From Scytalidium lignicola (Eukaryota > Ascomycota > Leotiomycetes), in NCBI GenBank assembly GCA_002812745.2, contig NCSJ02000004.1:248001-312000 (forward strand): DNA of 64,000 nt, read 5' to 3'. The notes under the pieces are model-generated. The model searched no databases, was not told the DNA's origin, and saw only the letters and a program-made list of their open reading frames with translations. The position numbers and the translations under genes were made by a program. Numbering within the stretch: the stretch's first letter is position 1; each line of letters begins with the position of its first letter. Shown here piece after piece: positions 35,454 to 47,953 of this stretch.

Positions 35454-35948
35454 CACCTAAGGCTCTTTTGCACTACTATCAATTAATTCTATCCTAAGAA
35501 CTAGGGTATCTAGGAATTTAGGCATAAAATCATAGGATTTACTCCTTATAAACAGTCTAAGGACACACTGCCTGATGTATCTTGGCCGTTAGAGATATAG
35601 TCTGGCCCAAAGGGCTAAGAACTATTTCTATATGATTTAGCCTATAGACGATAGAGTTCTATATAGAATGAACAAACNTTTTTACAAGCGCACAGAATGA
35701 GGTTTAGGAATAGAATAGTACCAATAAATTGTGCGGGATTCTTAGTCACGTGCAAACCATTGACCGCATTTGATCACAACTCACCGACTTGTTAAGTACA
35801 GGTAGATGCAGGGTCAACCACATAAACATCCACCCCTCCCATCCGTGAAACCAGTGTAGATCGATGTCATATCTTTATTATTTAGCTTGGCTCCTTTAAG
35901 TTTCAGATACATTTATACCACCTGGCTACCCAGAATGAAGAGCCCAAT
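35454..35948. other. Intergenic
   Basis: 3' flank of the importin gene and promoter of the SUN-domain gene. AT-rich, with N at 35678 before a T run. Nothing recognised. Confidence 0.55.
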
Positions 35949-38906
35949 ATGGCGTCTGCTTGCCACCGCCAGTTCAGGGCAGCAGCTTTGCTCTTTAGCA
36001 TTTTTACCTCAGGATTGAATTGTGCTTCGATCACGACCCCACCAATGGTGACTTCTACCTCTCTGGCTCAGAAGAACGTTACGGGAACATGTGAATTCCG
36101 GACGATCAACTACATAACCGACTCGCTCCCTCAACTCTGTCTGCTGTCTTCATGGAGCAATTCAAACAGCATAGTATCATCTACAACTGTTTTAAGTGAT
36201 GGCTATGGGGATTCGCAAGAAACAAGATCCCATGTAGTGAGCTCTTGGGGAAATGATACCCCCATCGTTCAAGAGGTTACTATTTCAGACATCACAGCTG
36301 TCCGAACAGCAGATGCGTCTCCTTCAATCGATTCCGGAGCAGCTCTGGCAGATAGCGAACCAGAGCTCAACGAGGCTTCCTTTTTATCGTTTGAGGAATG
36401 GAAGAAGCGGACATTGGAAAAAGCAGGGCAATCAAACATCAATATAGGAAACCGTGGAGGATCTGGAAATAGGGAAGCTAGGAAGGGGGATGGCGACAGC
36501 ATTCAGAACAGTCTCGACTCTCTGGGAGATGATGCCGAACTTAATATTGATTTCGGGGTTTTCAGAGGTACAATGGATGGGCCTAGTGTATCACAAGAGT
36601 CAAAAACAGTTGAGTCTGGTAATGCCCAGGACATGGAAGGTCAAGAGGGGTCGAGACAGCAAATTGGACAGTACCGTAGCAAAGATGCTGGCAAGACGTG
36701 CAAGGAGCGCTTTTCATATGCTTCTTTTGATGCGGGGGCGACAGTCGTTAAAACTCATCCTGGTGCCAAGAATGCTAAAGCAGTACTTATAGAGAACAAG
36801 GATTCTTATATGCTTTCCGAATGTTCTGCTGAGGATAAATTTATTATTATCGAGTTATCGGTAACATGCTCTTCATATATAAATGAAATATTCGGTACTA
36901 ATGTTACCTAGGAAGATATATGGATGGACACTCTTGTTCTTGCAAACTATGAGTTTTTCTCAAGCATGATTCGAACCTTTCGTGTAAGTGTGAGTGACCG
37001 TTATCCGGTGAAGCCAGACAAGTGGAAGGATCTTGGAACGTATGAAGCCCGAAATTCCAGGGAAATCCAGGCCTTTTTAATCGAAAACCCACAAATCTGG
37101 GCGAGGTATTTGAGAATAGAGTTTTTAAGCCACTACGGGAATGAATACTATTGTCCTCTCTCTCTTGTCAGAGTCCATGGGACGCGCATGCTAGAAAGCT
37201 GGAAGGAGACCGAAGCGGGTATTGAAGAAGAAATGGATAATATCAATATAGACAAGGGCAGCGCCGAGGATGAGGTGAGTGATGATTCAGATACGGAGAA
37301 ACTAGATTCAAGACTTATGCAGATACAGGATTCATCTGAGCAATCTACGGACCCTACATCATCATTAGTGAAAGGTGATATTCCAGCCCGCTCCAATGAT
37401 ATGGGTAATACCAGTAATCCTACCGATTATACATCGCTAGATGAAAACTTTATCCCTTGGACAAATTCCTCCATTCATATCCCCGTTCTTATGGATAAGT
37501 ATTATGGATTTCCACTATGTTTTCCACCGAATTTTTCAGATATACCTACTTCATCTATGGTGCCAGAATCAGGACATTCAGAGATATCTTCTACAGGCAC
37601 ATTCTCAGATCACGGTTCTGTGGTAGGTCCAGAACTGAGCCCTGTAGCTGGAGTTTACTCGTTAGCACTAGTATCTGCTACTCCATCATCACAGAACATA
37701 CAAGCAACGACCACTGTGCAATATGAAAGTAATTCAAACATCATAGATACACAGAATCAAGGTAAATTATCCTCAGATGCTGATGAAGCAACCCCTACTA
37801 CTGGGGTTTCCACCAATACCAAAGCTCAAGAGGGGACAAGTTCGCATAAAACTAAAAGTTCTGGTACATCGACTGCATCAGCATCCTTACCAACGATCCA
37901 AGAGAGCTTCTTTAAGGCAGTATCTAGACGGCTGCAGCTGCTGGAAGCAAACTCGACCCTCTCATTGAAATACATCGAAGAGCAATCTAGGATCCTACGA
38001 GAGGCTTTCAATAAAGTGGAAAAGAAACAGGTTCAGAAAACTACTACATTTTTAGAAATCCTTAATAGCACAGTTCTTGCAGAACTGCAAGGCTTCAGGC
38101 AGCAATATGACGAGATATGGCAAGCTACTGTGATTTCTTTAGACAGTCAGAGGGCGGAGTCGCAAAGAGAGATTTTGGCAATCAGTGCGAGACTCAACAT
38201 TCTAGCAGATGAAGTTGTGTTCCAGAAGCGTATGTCGATTGTTCAATCAATCCTGCTTTTACTTTGTCTTGGCCTTGTCGTATTTTCCCGCGTATCCTCT
38301 GCAACGCATTTTGAATTCCATACTAGTCGAAGGAGAGGCTCACGGAGTCCTTTAAATTTGGCAGACGATTCACCTAGCAGTCCCGAATCACTCAAAGCGG
38401 GCTCATTCCGAGATAGGAAAAATTGGTTTCATGCTGAGCATTCCGAACAGCATTTAGATGAATCTTCATTGAGGCTAGAAAGCATTGATCATTCACCTCC
38501 TACGCCAATATCTACATATTCTGGATCAGAACGTGGGGAGTCTCCTGTGGCGATGGACCGATCACCATCGCGAATTCGGATCACCGTATGTAGTGAATCA
38601 TCGGAGTATGTAGATAGATCATACACACAGGGTAAAGATGAAGACTTTTCCAATTGGCGCGAGACCGAAAGACCCTCTGATGTCGAAGCTCTTGACCCCA
38701 TTACGTCTCCGAGCCAGGAAGACATCCACCATCCTCCACCAACGGTCCTGACCATGGTTACTAGCCAAGGCCAGCTGGGCGATGAAACTGGGGGAACCCG
38801 TCATCAACAGCCCATAGAGGAACAACATCGGAATGGCAGTTATGACCGGCACGGTTTAGGTGGTGTGCGCAAGCCTCTCCCAGCCCTACCTACTAGCTCT
38901 AACTGA
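35949..38906 (+). CDS. SUN-domain ER membrane protein (Slp1/SUCO-like)
   Basis: Member of the Slp1/Emp65 and opt/SUCO branch of SUN-domain proteins, which in yeast help fold or protect ER membrane and secretory proteins. Exons 35949-36860 and 36912-38906 give 968 residues. The N-terminus looks like a signal peptide (AAALLFSIFTSGLNCAS). FLSFEEWKKRTLEKAG is a conserved pre-SUN motif. The SUN domain includes RFSYASFDAGATVV, YMLSECSAEDKFIIIELSED, LANYEFFSSMIRTFRVSVSD and YLRIEFLSHYGNEYYCPLSL. A coiled-coil region (RRLQLLEANSTLSLKYIEEQ) precedes a C-terminal membrane span (SIVQSILLLLCLGLVVFS) and a long polar tail. The only in-frame stop in its 51-nt intron is the acceptor TAG itself. Confidence 0.92.
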
Positions 38907-39543
38907 GAGAGTGCGTGTGAACTACATTTTATATAGAGTACAGTACATTTTTGTTACCGGATATTTAGCGTGGAGTTCAGGTTTAGCATTTTATAGATAT
39001 CCCTCAAACCTAGGTTTCAAGTTATTGTATAAATTGTCATTTGCAGAAATAGCCTTCACTCTCATTCCTTTGCCCACACTATTTAGAATGATTGCAGCCC
39101 ATTCCCACAAGTCATACCTAGTATAATTTCCTCACTGTTAAATGAATTTTTAGAACACCGTTATAATAAGCCAAATTTAATTATCAAGTGATTATAGCAA
39201 ACCCGTCAAACAAGATCAAGACAGTTCTCTTGTAGTGGCAACAAACGGTTCATGGAGGATAAAACAGGGATGTTAGCAAAATTCATGGTATGCTATCAGG
39301 AATACTTTCCATCTACTACCAGCTATCCTGGTCAAAATCTGGTTACATAAAGGGCCTATTGAAAATTGGACCAACTCTGCAGATAGAGACCAAGAAGACC
39401 AAACTATCGATCGGATTTGGACGTATCAAATGAGATCATACGAAACCTAGAGGAGTCCAAGAGAATATAATGATATCAAAACCTCGGCACCCAACTTCCA
39501 AGTTTAGCTTCGATATCAAACCCCTCATAATCCTAAAAATATG
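38907..39543. other. Intergenic between convergent SUN-domain and Mei2-like genes
   Basis: Shared 3' region. An 88-codon frame at 38860-39126 overlaps the upstream gene in another phase and looks accidental. Confidence 0.5.
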
Positions 39544-42374
39544 TTAGCTATTAATCAAATCGTTGCTATTCAAGGCCAACCTACAGCCACCAAAAGTGTG
39601 GGAGTGGTCTTTCCACTCACTGCCGAAATACTCCTCGCGCTCTGCAAGACTAGTGCCTCTGTCATACTGCGATTGGCGGCGGCGCTGCTCGTCTCTCAAC
39701 TGGTGGCCAGCACTTGGCGCGAATAAACCTCCAATATGTTAGATACAACGACCTAGGACCAGAGTGAATGCAAGGAAAGACATACCGATGTGCTCAGCAT
39801 TTTCGCAGCTCCGCTTTAATTTCGAAGGGTTGTCCACAGGGGGGAATTGGTCCTCCTCTCCAGCACGACCATAGGGATCACTTTGGGTGAAAAACAACTT
39901 GTAGAAGATAAGTCAGAACGCCGCTAAGCTCTGGAAATGGCGATTGGGAAGGGGGAAAGAGTTAGCTCACCTTCGGCTTGCAGTGTTCAGGCTCTAACAT
40001 TACGCTGCTATTGCGAAATTTTTGAACAAGGCAATCCTTGCCTTGGATAGCTTTGGATGTGTTAATTAGCTTCTTCGGAGTTGTTAGAACACGCCTACGT
40101 ACTAGCATATGAAACTTCCGCAATCTTATCACTTTTAAAGCAGTGCCTAAAGATATAGTTAGCCCTATCCCATACCCTTAGTTTCTTTAAAGAAAAAAAA
40201 AAAGGATCATCACCGACCACTTCTTGTTAGCTCTCATTTCGACAAACTGAAATGGTATTATTATTAGAATCCTATCAATATCATTAAGCTATGGGGAAGG
40301 TACCTTGACGATGTCAAGTGGCTATGTCATGTTAGTAAGCTAGCAAAAAATATGAAGATGGGAGCACAGACATCAGTGAAATTAATGAAAGCATAGCCAA
40401 CGCTGAAATTTGTTAGCTATATTCAATCACTGTATCGAGAAATCAGGTTACATACTTGCAATTGTTGGAGAAGTCAATGCGGAGGTACATAAAGTCATAG
40501 AGACCGTGGCTGGACTCGTCAACTATGCTTTTCAGTGTAGCTTGATCAACCTTGTTCGGGATGTTACGCAACATTACCTAAAATAATGTCAGATTGTTAT
40601 GATTTCGATACATTATCTTAATACTCACGGTTGTACGGACGTCAATGCCCTGTTTAATCCTATCTATGTCGACGTAATTGTTATTTGAATTAGTCCGGCG
40701 ACGTCCATCCAATCGAAAGTCCTGAGACCTCCAGTTGTATTGGTGGCGCCTTGCAATCTCCTGACCAATATCTCTGCGATGTTGAGGGCTTTCGGAATAA
40801 CCCATGCTGTTATTAAAATCATGAATATGATTTGGATATTGAGTAAAATTGCTGCGCACTGTGGATATCGACATTGAATGCCCAAGATCTCTGTCATTTA
40901 TATATGAGTTATTTGGGCCACCAATTGGTGGTATCTGACGAATAACTGGAATATTTAAAGGAGTAGTCATTCTCGCCATGAGATTTGAACGGTCAGTATT
41001 TGAACTCATTGATCCCTTCTCCAGAGGATTGATAAAAGACGGTGTAGTGGGTAATAAATTTGTACTTCTGAAAGTTCGTTGTAGCTCCTCTACTGCCATG
41101 TTTCCAAGGAGTTCATGAAGATTATCGGAGCCATTATCCTTGCGTGTCGTGTGATTCAGGGAGGGAACGGAGTCGAGGTCAGGAGTATACATGCTTACTG
41201 ACACGACAATGCCCTAACCGGAAGTTAGCCATTGGGAAAAGGAGATCTAAATTTTAGCAGCATTAAATACCTGAACAGATTTTCCACTGCAACGATGGAC
41301 AGCCCGGCGTGCCAGCGCAACATCCGAGAATTCCACAACCAATTTGAATGTGTCAGCTTCAGGAGTTGAGAGCTTTTGCCAAGCATACAATGACCCATCG
41401 GCAGACAGCATTGCGCGTAAACCATCCTCAAATTCCTTTGTCCTAAAGGGATTGGAAAGTGGATATTTGCCGGTCATCATGACCTGACCCTCATGATTAG
41501 ATTGTAGGATGGCAGAACCTGGATTAACGACCTGGAATATGTTATCTAAATGATAATAGGAGAAGTGATTTGAAAATTGCTAACCTGTCCAAATATAGCG
41601 GGCTGAATATATTCAACGACGCAATGCATATTTTCCTGTTTGATAGCGCTATGCATAACGACAGAGTCATCAATGTTGGATAGTCGTAAATATACGACAT
41701 TGCCAATGCTATGAATACGCTGGCTTCCCTTGAAAGAAAAGCCTCGGCCGGACAGTTTCTTCATGCCGGAATTAGCTCTTATAAGTAAGAATNGGGGGGA
41801 GTATAGGTGAGGTTAAAGCAAAATACGAAGGTATCCGTTCTATAGAGTGGGGAGAGAGGGGGAATCTTACCTTTGCAGTGTCATGAACGATTTTCTGGAT
41901 ATCTTCATTGTATTTTCCTGTGATCTTGAGGCATCGAGTGGCTCCAATACCAGCACTAAAATTTCCAAAAGTAGACTGCTCGTTCTGAGAGACAGTGCTA
42001 AGCTTAGATGTGCTGGTTGTGGCAGGATCCCTCAAATGATGGTTCACGTGATCGATGGAAAAAGTTGCACCTAAACCACCACCGGTAGTTGGTTGGGGAG
42101 TGGCGGCGGAACCAATCTTCAGATAAAATGGTAGGAAGATAGAAGCGTCTGGGGAAAGCTTCTGATCATTTTCACGAACAGGGTCCGTAGAGACAAACGG
42201 GTCATTACTTTCAGTCTTCTGAGAAGATCCAGTATTCGGATGGCCCTCTTGTTTGCTATTTTTGGTGTCTTCTGGGGAGAAGGCAGTCAGTCTTGTGTCA
42301 GGAGTGCCTTCCAGAGACTCTCCAGCACCAAATACTGAGCTGGGAGATTCCAGCTTAAGAGAACCGGAGGGAGC
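39544..42374 (-). CDS. Mei2-like RNA-binding protein
   Basis: RNA-binding protein with the C-terminal Mei2-type RRM, related to S. pombe Mei2, a meiosis regulator. It is split into many exons. Exon 1 starts MAPSGSLKLESPSSVFGAGE (a Met 12 codons upstream at 42410 is possible). Weak N-terminal RRMs include GNVVYLRLSNIDDSVVMHSA and TFKLVVEFSDVALARRAVHR. The diagnostic C-terminal domain reads VMLRNIPNKVDQATLKSIVD, GLYDFMYLRIDFSNNCNVGY, AFINFTD and then KIAEVSYA. The last exons give AIQGKDCLVQKFRNSSVMLE and LFFTQSDPYGRAGEEDQFPP, ending at 39544. The junction near 40140-40240, where RRM residues RANKK join to HCFKSDK, cannot be fixed uniquely. N at 41793 lies in an intron. In filamentous ascomycetes its role is not fixed. 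Confidence 0.88.
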
Positions 42375-43686
42375 CATCGCGGATGCGTTGAGATGGGAGA
42401 AACAAGACAAGTAGTCTCCTTGGATGAGACTTAGATAGGAGATGAAAGCAGAAGTAATAGAGAATGAAATGGAAGGTTGACAGGAGTAGGTCTAGATAGG
42501 TAAGAATCAATGATTCTTGCTAGGCTAGACTGAGATGCACCTCTATGGGAGATGCGAAAGTAGATATGATTGATGGAAACACAGATGGAAAGTCGGAATC
42601 CAAGAGGAAATACTTTCAGAGAAGAGGTCAATGTGATGAAATGGGTGGGGAGTCAGTGTGGTCCAAGCAAGGAGGTAAATCGTGCCTGCCTATTACCGCG
42701 AGAGCGGCGAATCATGTGAACATCTACCCCTCTCATTCACACCTCAAAAGAAGATGTCTCCTAAGATTGCACCGGCCGCCAGTTGCCGCAGCGATATAAA
42801 CGGCATGTAGATACATACACTTACATAAAGGAACCTAGAAATATGAGGCAACCTAAGCCTTAAAGAGCGCGGCTTAACAAAAAGAATTTCCCTTACTACG
42901 ACAGTGATAGTTGCTTGAATTGGAACCCATTGAAAGATGTCAAACGCTGTAAATTGACTTACTCCCAAACATATTTAGTTTTATGGAAATAAGAAGAGAA
43001 GAGCGTTGTATTGATTTAACCACCAGATCACGAAGTCGGGAGACTTCCTGTAAGCAAGGCCGGCATCGTTGTCCCTTGTAGCTCATTTCACACTCCCTTA
43101 TTGGGCAAATCCTAAAGTAGAGACATTGAATCATCTTCTGCACATTATGCTCATAGTTCTACAGCATCTGACACCAAACTAGTAGTTGAGGTATGTTGAC
43201 AGTTAATACCGGCGGACCGGATCCATATTGGACAGTTTTGAGCCGCTGCTGGAGTGAGGCAGCGTTGAATGGGAGTGAGGGACGACCAATCATAATCACG
43301 CACTATACCTGGGGTAAAAACATGGAGAAAACCAGCTGGGGAGAGCTTTGCCTTACAGTCACTAGCGGCTTCGGTTAGGCAAGAGAGGTTGTTTCAGGGA
43401 GCCACTTGGAATTCTAGACGTGGCTAAGCTGCAAGCGTTGGCGTGATTGGTTTATGGTTTGGTGATTTCACCCGAAACCTCAGGCGGAAACTTGACGAGG
43501 TTTGGAATCGCATCTGAACGTCCCTCCAGTCTAGATCTCAAGCAAACAAAACCTTTCGGTGCATTTGCGAATCCGATATCCTCCACGTGGCAAATCACGG
43601 CATCGCTAAATTTAAAATACAACATGAACCAGTCTACTACTACCTTGATTTCTTACTAAAGCACGTTGCAAGCTGCGGTCCTTAGT
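42375..43686. other. Divergent promoter region of Mei2-like and SEC15 genes
   Basis: 1.3 kb with only short frames. No gene or clear repeat recognised. Confidence 0.55.
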
Positions 43687-46490
43687 ATGCCTCGCAAGGC
43701 TGTACAATATGACGACTACAAGGTTGCGGTTCAGCGGGTACAGCTCCCCCTCCTCACCTAGAAAGACTTGTGCCGCGCTAGAATGTTACTGATCTTGTCT
43801 TTAGGTGATTCTATCCTCTTCTGATACAGACTACCTAGATCAATTGATTCCGGCTCTTAAGGATGCCACCATTTCCAATCGGACCTCTGGGCTCGTGCAG
43901 AGTTTCTCGCTCTATGCCGAAGAACGCGAGTCTGATATCGAACGTATTGGCTTGACAAAACACGAGGAGTTCCTTACATCAGTCAATCAACTACAGAAAG
44001 TTCGGGAGGGTACGGTCGCGCTGACTGCTGAGATTTTGAAACTAAACCAGTCCATTCAAGCAAGTACCGAAAAGCTTGCGGCCCAGAAAGAGGCCTTAGT
44101 CAACACCCGGGCTGTGCGTCAGAATATTGCAGAGGCTGCAGAGGCTTTGAAGGATTCGTTAAAAGTTCTGCATGCTGTCAATCAAGCTCATGAGTTGGTT
44201 CGCAAAAAGAAGTATTACGCCGCTTTGAAAGCCCTAGATGATCTTCAAAACGAATATCTCGTCCCAACAATTCAAAACAAATATGCTACGCAATATAAAC
44301 TTGCAGATATCATACAAAAGTCTATCCCTTCGTCACAAAGAGCTATATCTGAAGCTGTTATGACAGATCTTAATACTTGGCTGTATCGAATTAGAGAAAC
44401 ATCACAATTTCTTGGGGAAGTGGCATTTTATCATACAGAACTTCGAAGAACTAGGCAGAAGGAACGTACAGAATCCAGCCCTTATCTGCGGCACTTCAAT
44501 CTTAATTCTGCTATTGAACTCGTCTTTGATGAGAGTGAAGAGTTTGATGTTCTCGATAACGATGAACTTCAAGTTGACTTCACCCCACTATTTGAATGTT
44601 TACATATACATGAAGCATTAGGTCAGCTTGATAAGTTCAAAGTTGAATATGCAGCTACTCGGACGAGACAAAAAGAGCTTCTCTTGCCTAGTTTCATGAA
44701 TTTGGTCGAAGACGATGATTCCAATTTAAGTAGCCTACTTGAGGGAATAGCCGGATTTGCAATTATCGAGAAAGCTACTATGAGAAAAGCACAAAATCTT
44801 CGCTCACTAGCTGATGTAGGCATTAGCTACTTGGATTTTCAATATTCTGCTGACTCTATGACAGGTTGACGAACTTTGGGATTCTATGTGCAACACATCG
44901 ATTACTTTGATATCTAAAGCCTTAGGTCAAGTGGATAACGCTGAAGAACTGTTAAAAATAAAAGGAGTAATCGCACTGTTCATTCAGACGATGGATGTAA
45001 GTTCCACGTAGTTCTAGACATTCTCAATTTTTGACATATATCGATATAGGGATGGGGCTATTCTGTAACTGCCCTAGATAACTTTCTCCTTAAGCTATTT
45101 GAAAAGTATGCGGAACTGCTCAAGAAGAGGTTCAGCGATGACTTTCAGGAGGTTTGTAACACAAGAACGATATATCAGGAACAGAGACTAATATGTGATA
45201 GATTGTCTCTACTGATGATTATATGCCGATGCCTATTAGTAATGAGGATGAATATGATAAGGTTGTGAACGTTAGTTGGTTCACACCAGATAAACCTAGA
45301 GAAGAGCTGGTGTATGTTTTATCCTTTTTACCTGTATTCCTTTCTAATCTCTCATTTAGGTTTCCTTGTGTGCTGCCGTTCTCCCAGATGTACCCACTAT
45401 GCTGCATCGATATCCGAAATTTTTTGAATCAGTTCTACTTCTTCTCTGATGATCACTTCCAGCACCCCAATGTCATAGATGAGGCCCTTAGAAAGGTTTG
45501 ATGCCGAATTCTTAGTCTTTGCATATATCTGACATAAAATTAAGTCCTTAGATGAGCTACTCTCAGAGAACGTATGCAAATCGCTTGTGGAAAGGCTGAG
45601 TTCACAATATCTGGGTCAAATAGTGCAAATCCTCATCAACCTTGAGCATTTCGAGACCGCCTGCCAAGAGCTAGAACAGCTGCTGATCGCAGCGCGTTCA
45701 TCATCTTCCGCTGGCGGACCAATAGTGCTAAATGCGACTGAAGAATTCCGAAGCAACAAGAAGACAGCCGAGAAACGAATTTTTGAACTTGTAAACTCGA
45801 AAATAGATGATCTAGTTGAAACAGCAGAATATGACTGGTGTGTATTAGGTCCCTCCACAATAAAATCTGAGGCTGAAATTTCTTTAACAATAGGACTGCA
45901 CCCACACTGGAGACAGAGCCGAGCAATTATATGCAGACGTTAACCCGCTACTTATCAAACATCATGAATTCAACACTTTTAGGATTACCACGGGAAATTA
46001 AGGAACTAATATACTTTGACGCACTTAGCCACGCTGCAAATATGATTTTGGTATGCCCAAGCAATCATGCCCTGAGAAATCTTTTACTCATACTTGCTGA
46101 ATATAGGCCCTCCCATTATCTCCTGAGGTCAAAAAAATAAACCCCAACGGTGTCGCTGCTCTTGCCAAGGATGTCGCCTACCTTGCAGAATTCGTTGATA
46201 GTCTAGAAAATGCGCCAATTCTACGAGAGAATCTTGACGAGCTTCAGCAGACCGTGCACTTAATGCAAACGGACAATCCTGATGAATTCTATGATATTGC
46301 AACGAGGAATAAGAAATACGGCCGAGTAGATGCCCTAAATGGGCCAAGGATTCTTGAGAAGTAAGACAGAATATCCCCGTGAAGATAGGTAACCACGAGA
46401 GCTAACATATGCAGACTTACGCATACGGTTCAAAGCCCTACAAAAACTGACCGCCTAGCAAACTTCTCTTCCAGATTTGGGATGAAATAA
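43687..46490 (+). CDS. SEC15: Exocyst complex subunit Sec15
   Basis: Rod-shaped exocyst subunit that binds the Rab Sec4 on secretory vesicles and tethers them at growth sites. The first exon MPRKAVQYDDYKVAVQR joins to VILSSSDTDYLDQLIPALKD. KLADIIQKSIPSSQRAISEA, TWLYRIRETSQFLGEVAFYH, FPCVLPFSQMYPLCCIDIRN, LGLPREIKELIYFDALSHAA and ALPLSPEVKKINPNGVAALA are Sec15 hallmarks. The last exon ends LANFSSRFGMK. About eight or nine exons. An intron at 45312-45359 (GTATGT donor) is 48 nt and stopless, so unspliced reading adds 16 residues between REELV and FPCVL. No frame damage seen. Confidence 0.93.
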
Positions 46491-46700
46491 TCCAACGGAC
46501 TTATTGCTAGTTCAAGTGTGGGCTCATCATACGCATTTAATGGGAAGGTGACCAAAGTGTATAATAATCACAACGTAATATCAATGGTGAAGTGCCAATC
46601 CATCCAGCATTCTGATTACAAAGTAGCAAAGCCTCATCATTATCCCCTAAACTCCATAGCCTTTCAGACCCAGAAATTTCCGAACGAAGCACATCAATAA

Positions 46701-47953
46701 CTAGCCAACTTCATAATCTCTCTCTCCTTCAGCATCTGCGTCGCCTTCACCACCATCATGTCGAGCATAGCTATGACTAGCATCCTGTCCTACGGATTGA
46801 TCCTGGGGTCGTTGTGGGACGTGATACATCTGCTATTTCGTATTAGCTTCGATATTAGAGACAAAGTCAACCTGCTGAGAAGCGTAATGCCCGTCAACAT
46901 TAGCACAGCTGGGAAGCCTAGCTTCTTTTACGTACCTGTTGAGCCTGCATCGGCGGGTAACCATATATGCCTTCCATCTCCCCGTATATCTGCTGTTGGG
47001 CAGTGCCGTATGCAGCAGCTGGGCCTTGGGGGACTTGGGCAGAGTACATATTTGACTGAGGGCGATAGTCCTGTTCTGGAGCAAGACTATGACCTAGGGT
47101 ATAATCGGGAGGACCCATCGCATGTTGGGCTTGGTGGCTTTGTTGCTGTGGCATATTAGGATGCTGGGCCGGTAGTTGGGCCGGTCCCGCAGAAGCTCCG
47201 GTAACACCCTGAGCAGTTGGTGCGCTTGCTCTCTTTGCATGAGATGCAGCCTCTTCCCGTGGAACAATATCAATCAAGAAATCAAACATGTCTGACTTTG
47301 CCAAAGCAGAGGCGATATCTGATCTTTGAAGAGTGCGACGCTTATTCTCCTCTGCGTGGATCCATGCGCGCATGGTGAGCTCAGTGATAAAGATGTCGCA
47401 GCCCTTGGCAAACAGGATAGGCGCCTCGGCTGAGATCATCTTCACTTCCGGATCTGCTTTCATAACCTTTTTGATTCTGGCAAGAGGAAGCTGGTGTAGC
47501 TTGTAATCGTGTGTATCACTCTCCAGATGAGTGATGGTTTGTTGCCAATAGGTTGTCAAGATATCCTTGTAGTTGCCATGCAAACCTTGGTTCACCTGCA
47601 TTGTAATCAGCTTCCATCTCAAAGCGAAATGAAAAGAGCCTTACATTCGCCCAAGCACCAGTATAAAATTCAGCCACTGGGGCATAGCCTTGCGCAGATA
47701 ACTATAAATTCGTCAATTCAAAGTTGGCTTAATTGTTAAAGGTGAATATACCGCTGCACTAGCACCTAGTGAAGATAGAGTCAGCTTGTTGTTCCTAACT
47801 TGTAGATGACTTGAGGTTCACGAGAACGACTGTGCGCCATTAAGACAGAAGTGTCCTAGACTTACCATAGTGGCCACCATGGTTGGTGTCATACACGGGT
47901 TGCGGACGCTGCTGCGATGCATGGCCAGAGGCCGGGGGGTTTTGAGAGTCCAT
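46701..47953 (-). CDS. HAP5: CCAAT-binding complex subunit Hap5/HapE (NF-YC)
   Basis: Histone-fold subunit of the CCAAT-binding complex (Hap2/3/5), a broad regulator of respiration, iron and nitrogen genes. Exon 1 starts [20 protein letters not shown]. The central exon has [20 protein letters not shown] followed by the histone fold: [60 protein letters not shown] and [20 protein letters not shown]. The C-terminus is rich in Gln, Pro and Tyr. The last exon begins [20 protein letters not shown] and ends DYEVG at 46701. Several short introns lie between 47620 and 47900 at the N-terminal end. Confidence 0.94.

Noticed and set aside
36966..36980. GGTTCGAATCA on the minus strand, resembling a tRNA B box
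   Set aside because: It is inside the SUN-domain coding exon, and no A box or cloverleaf could be found.
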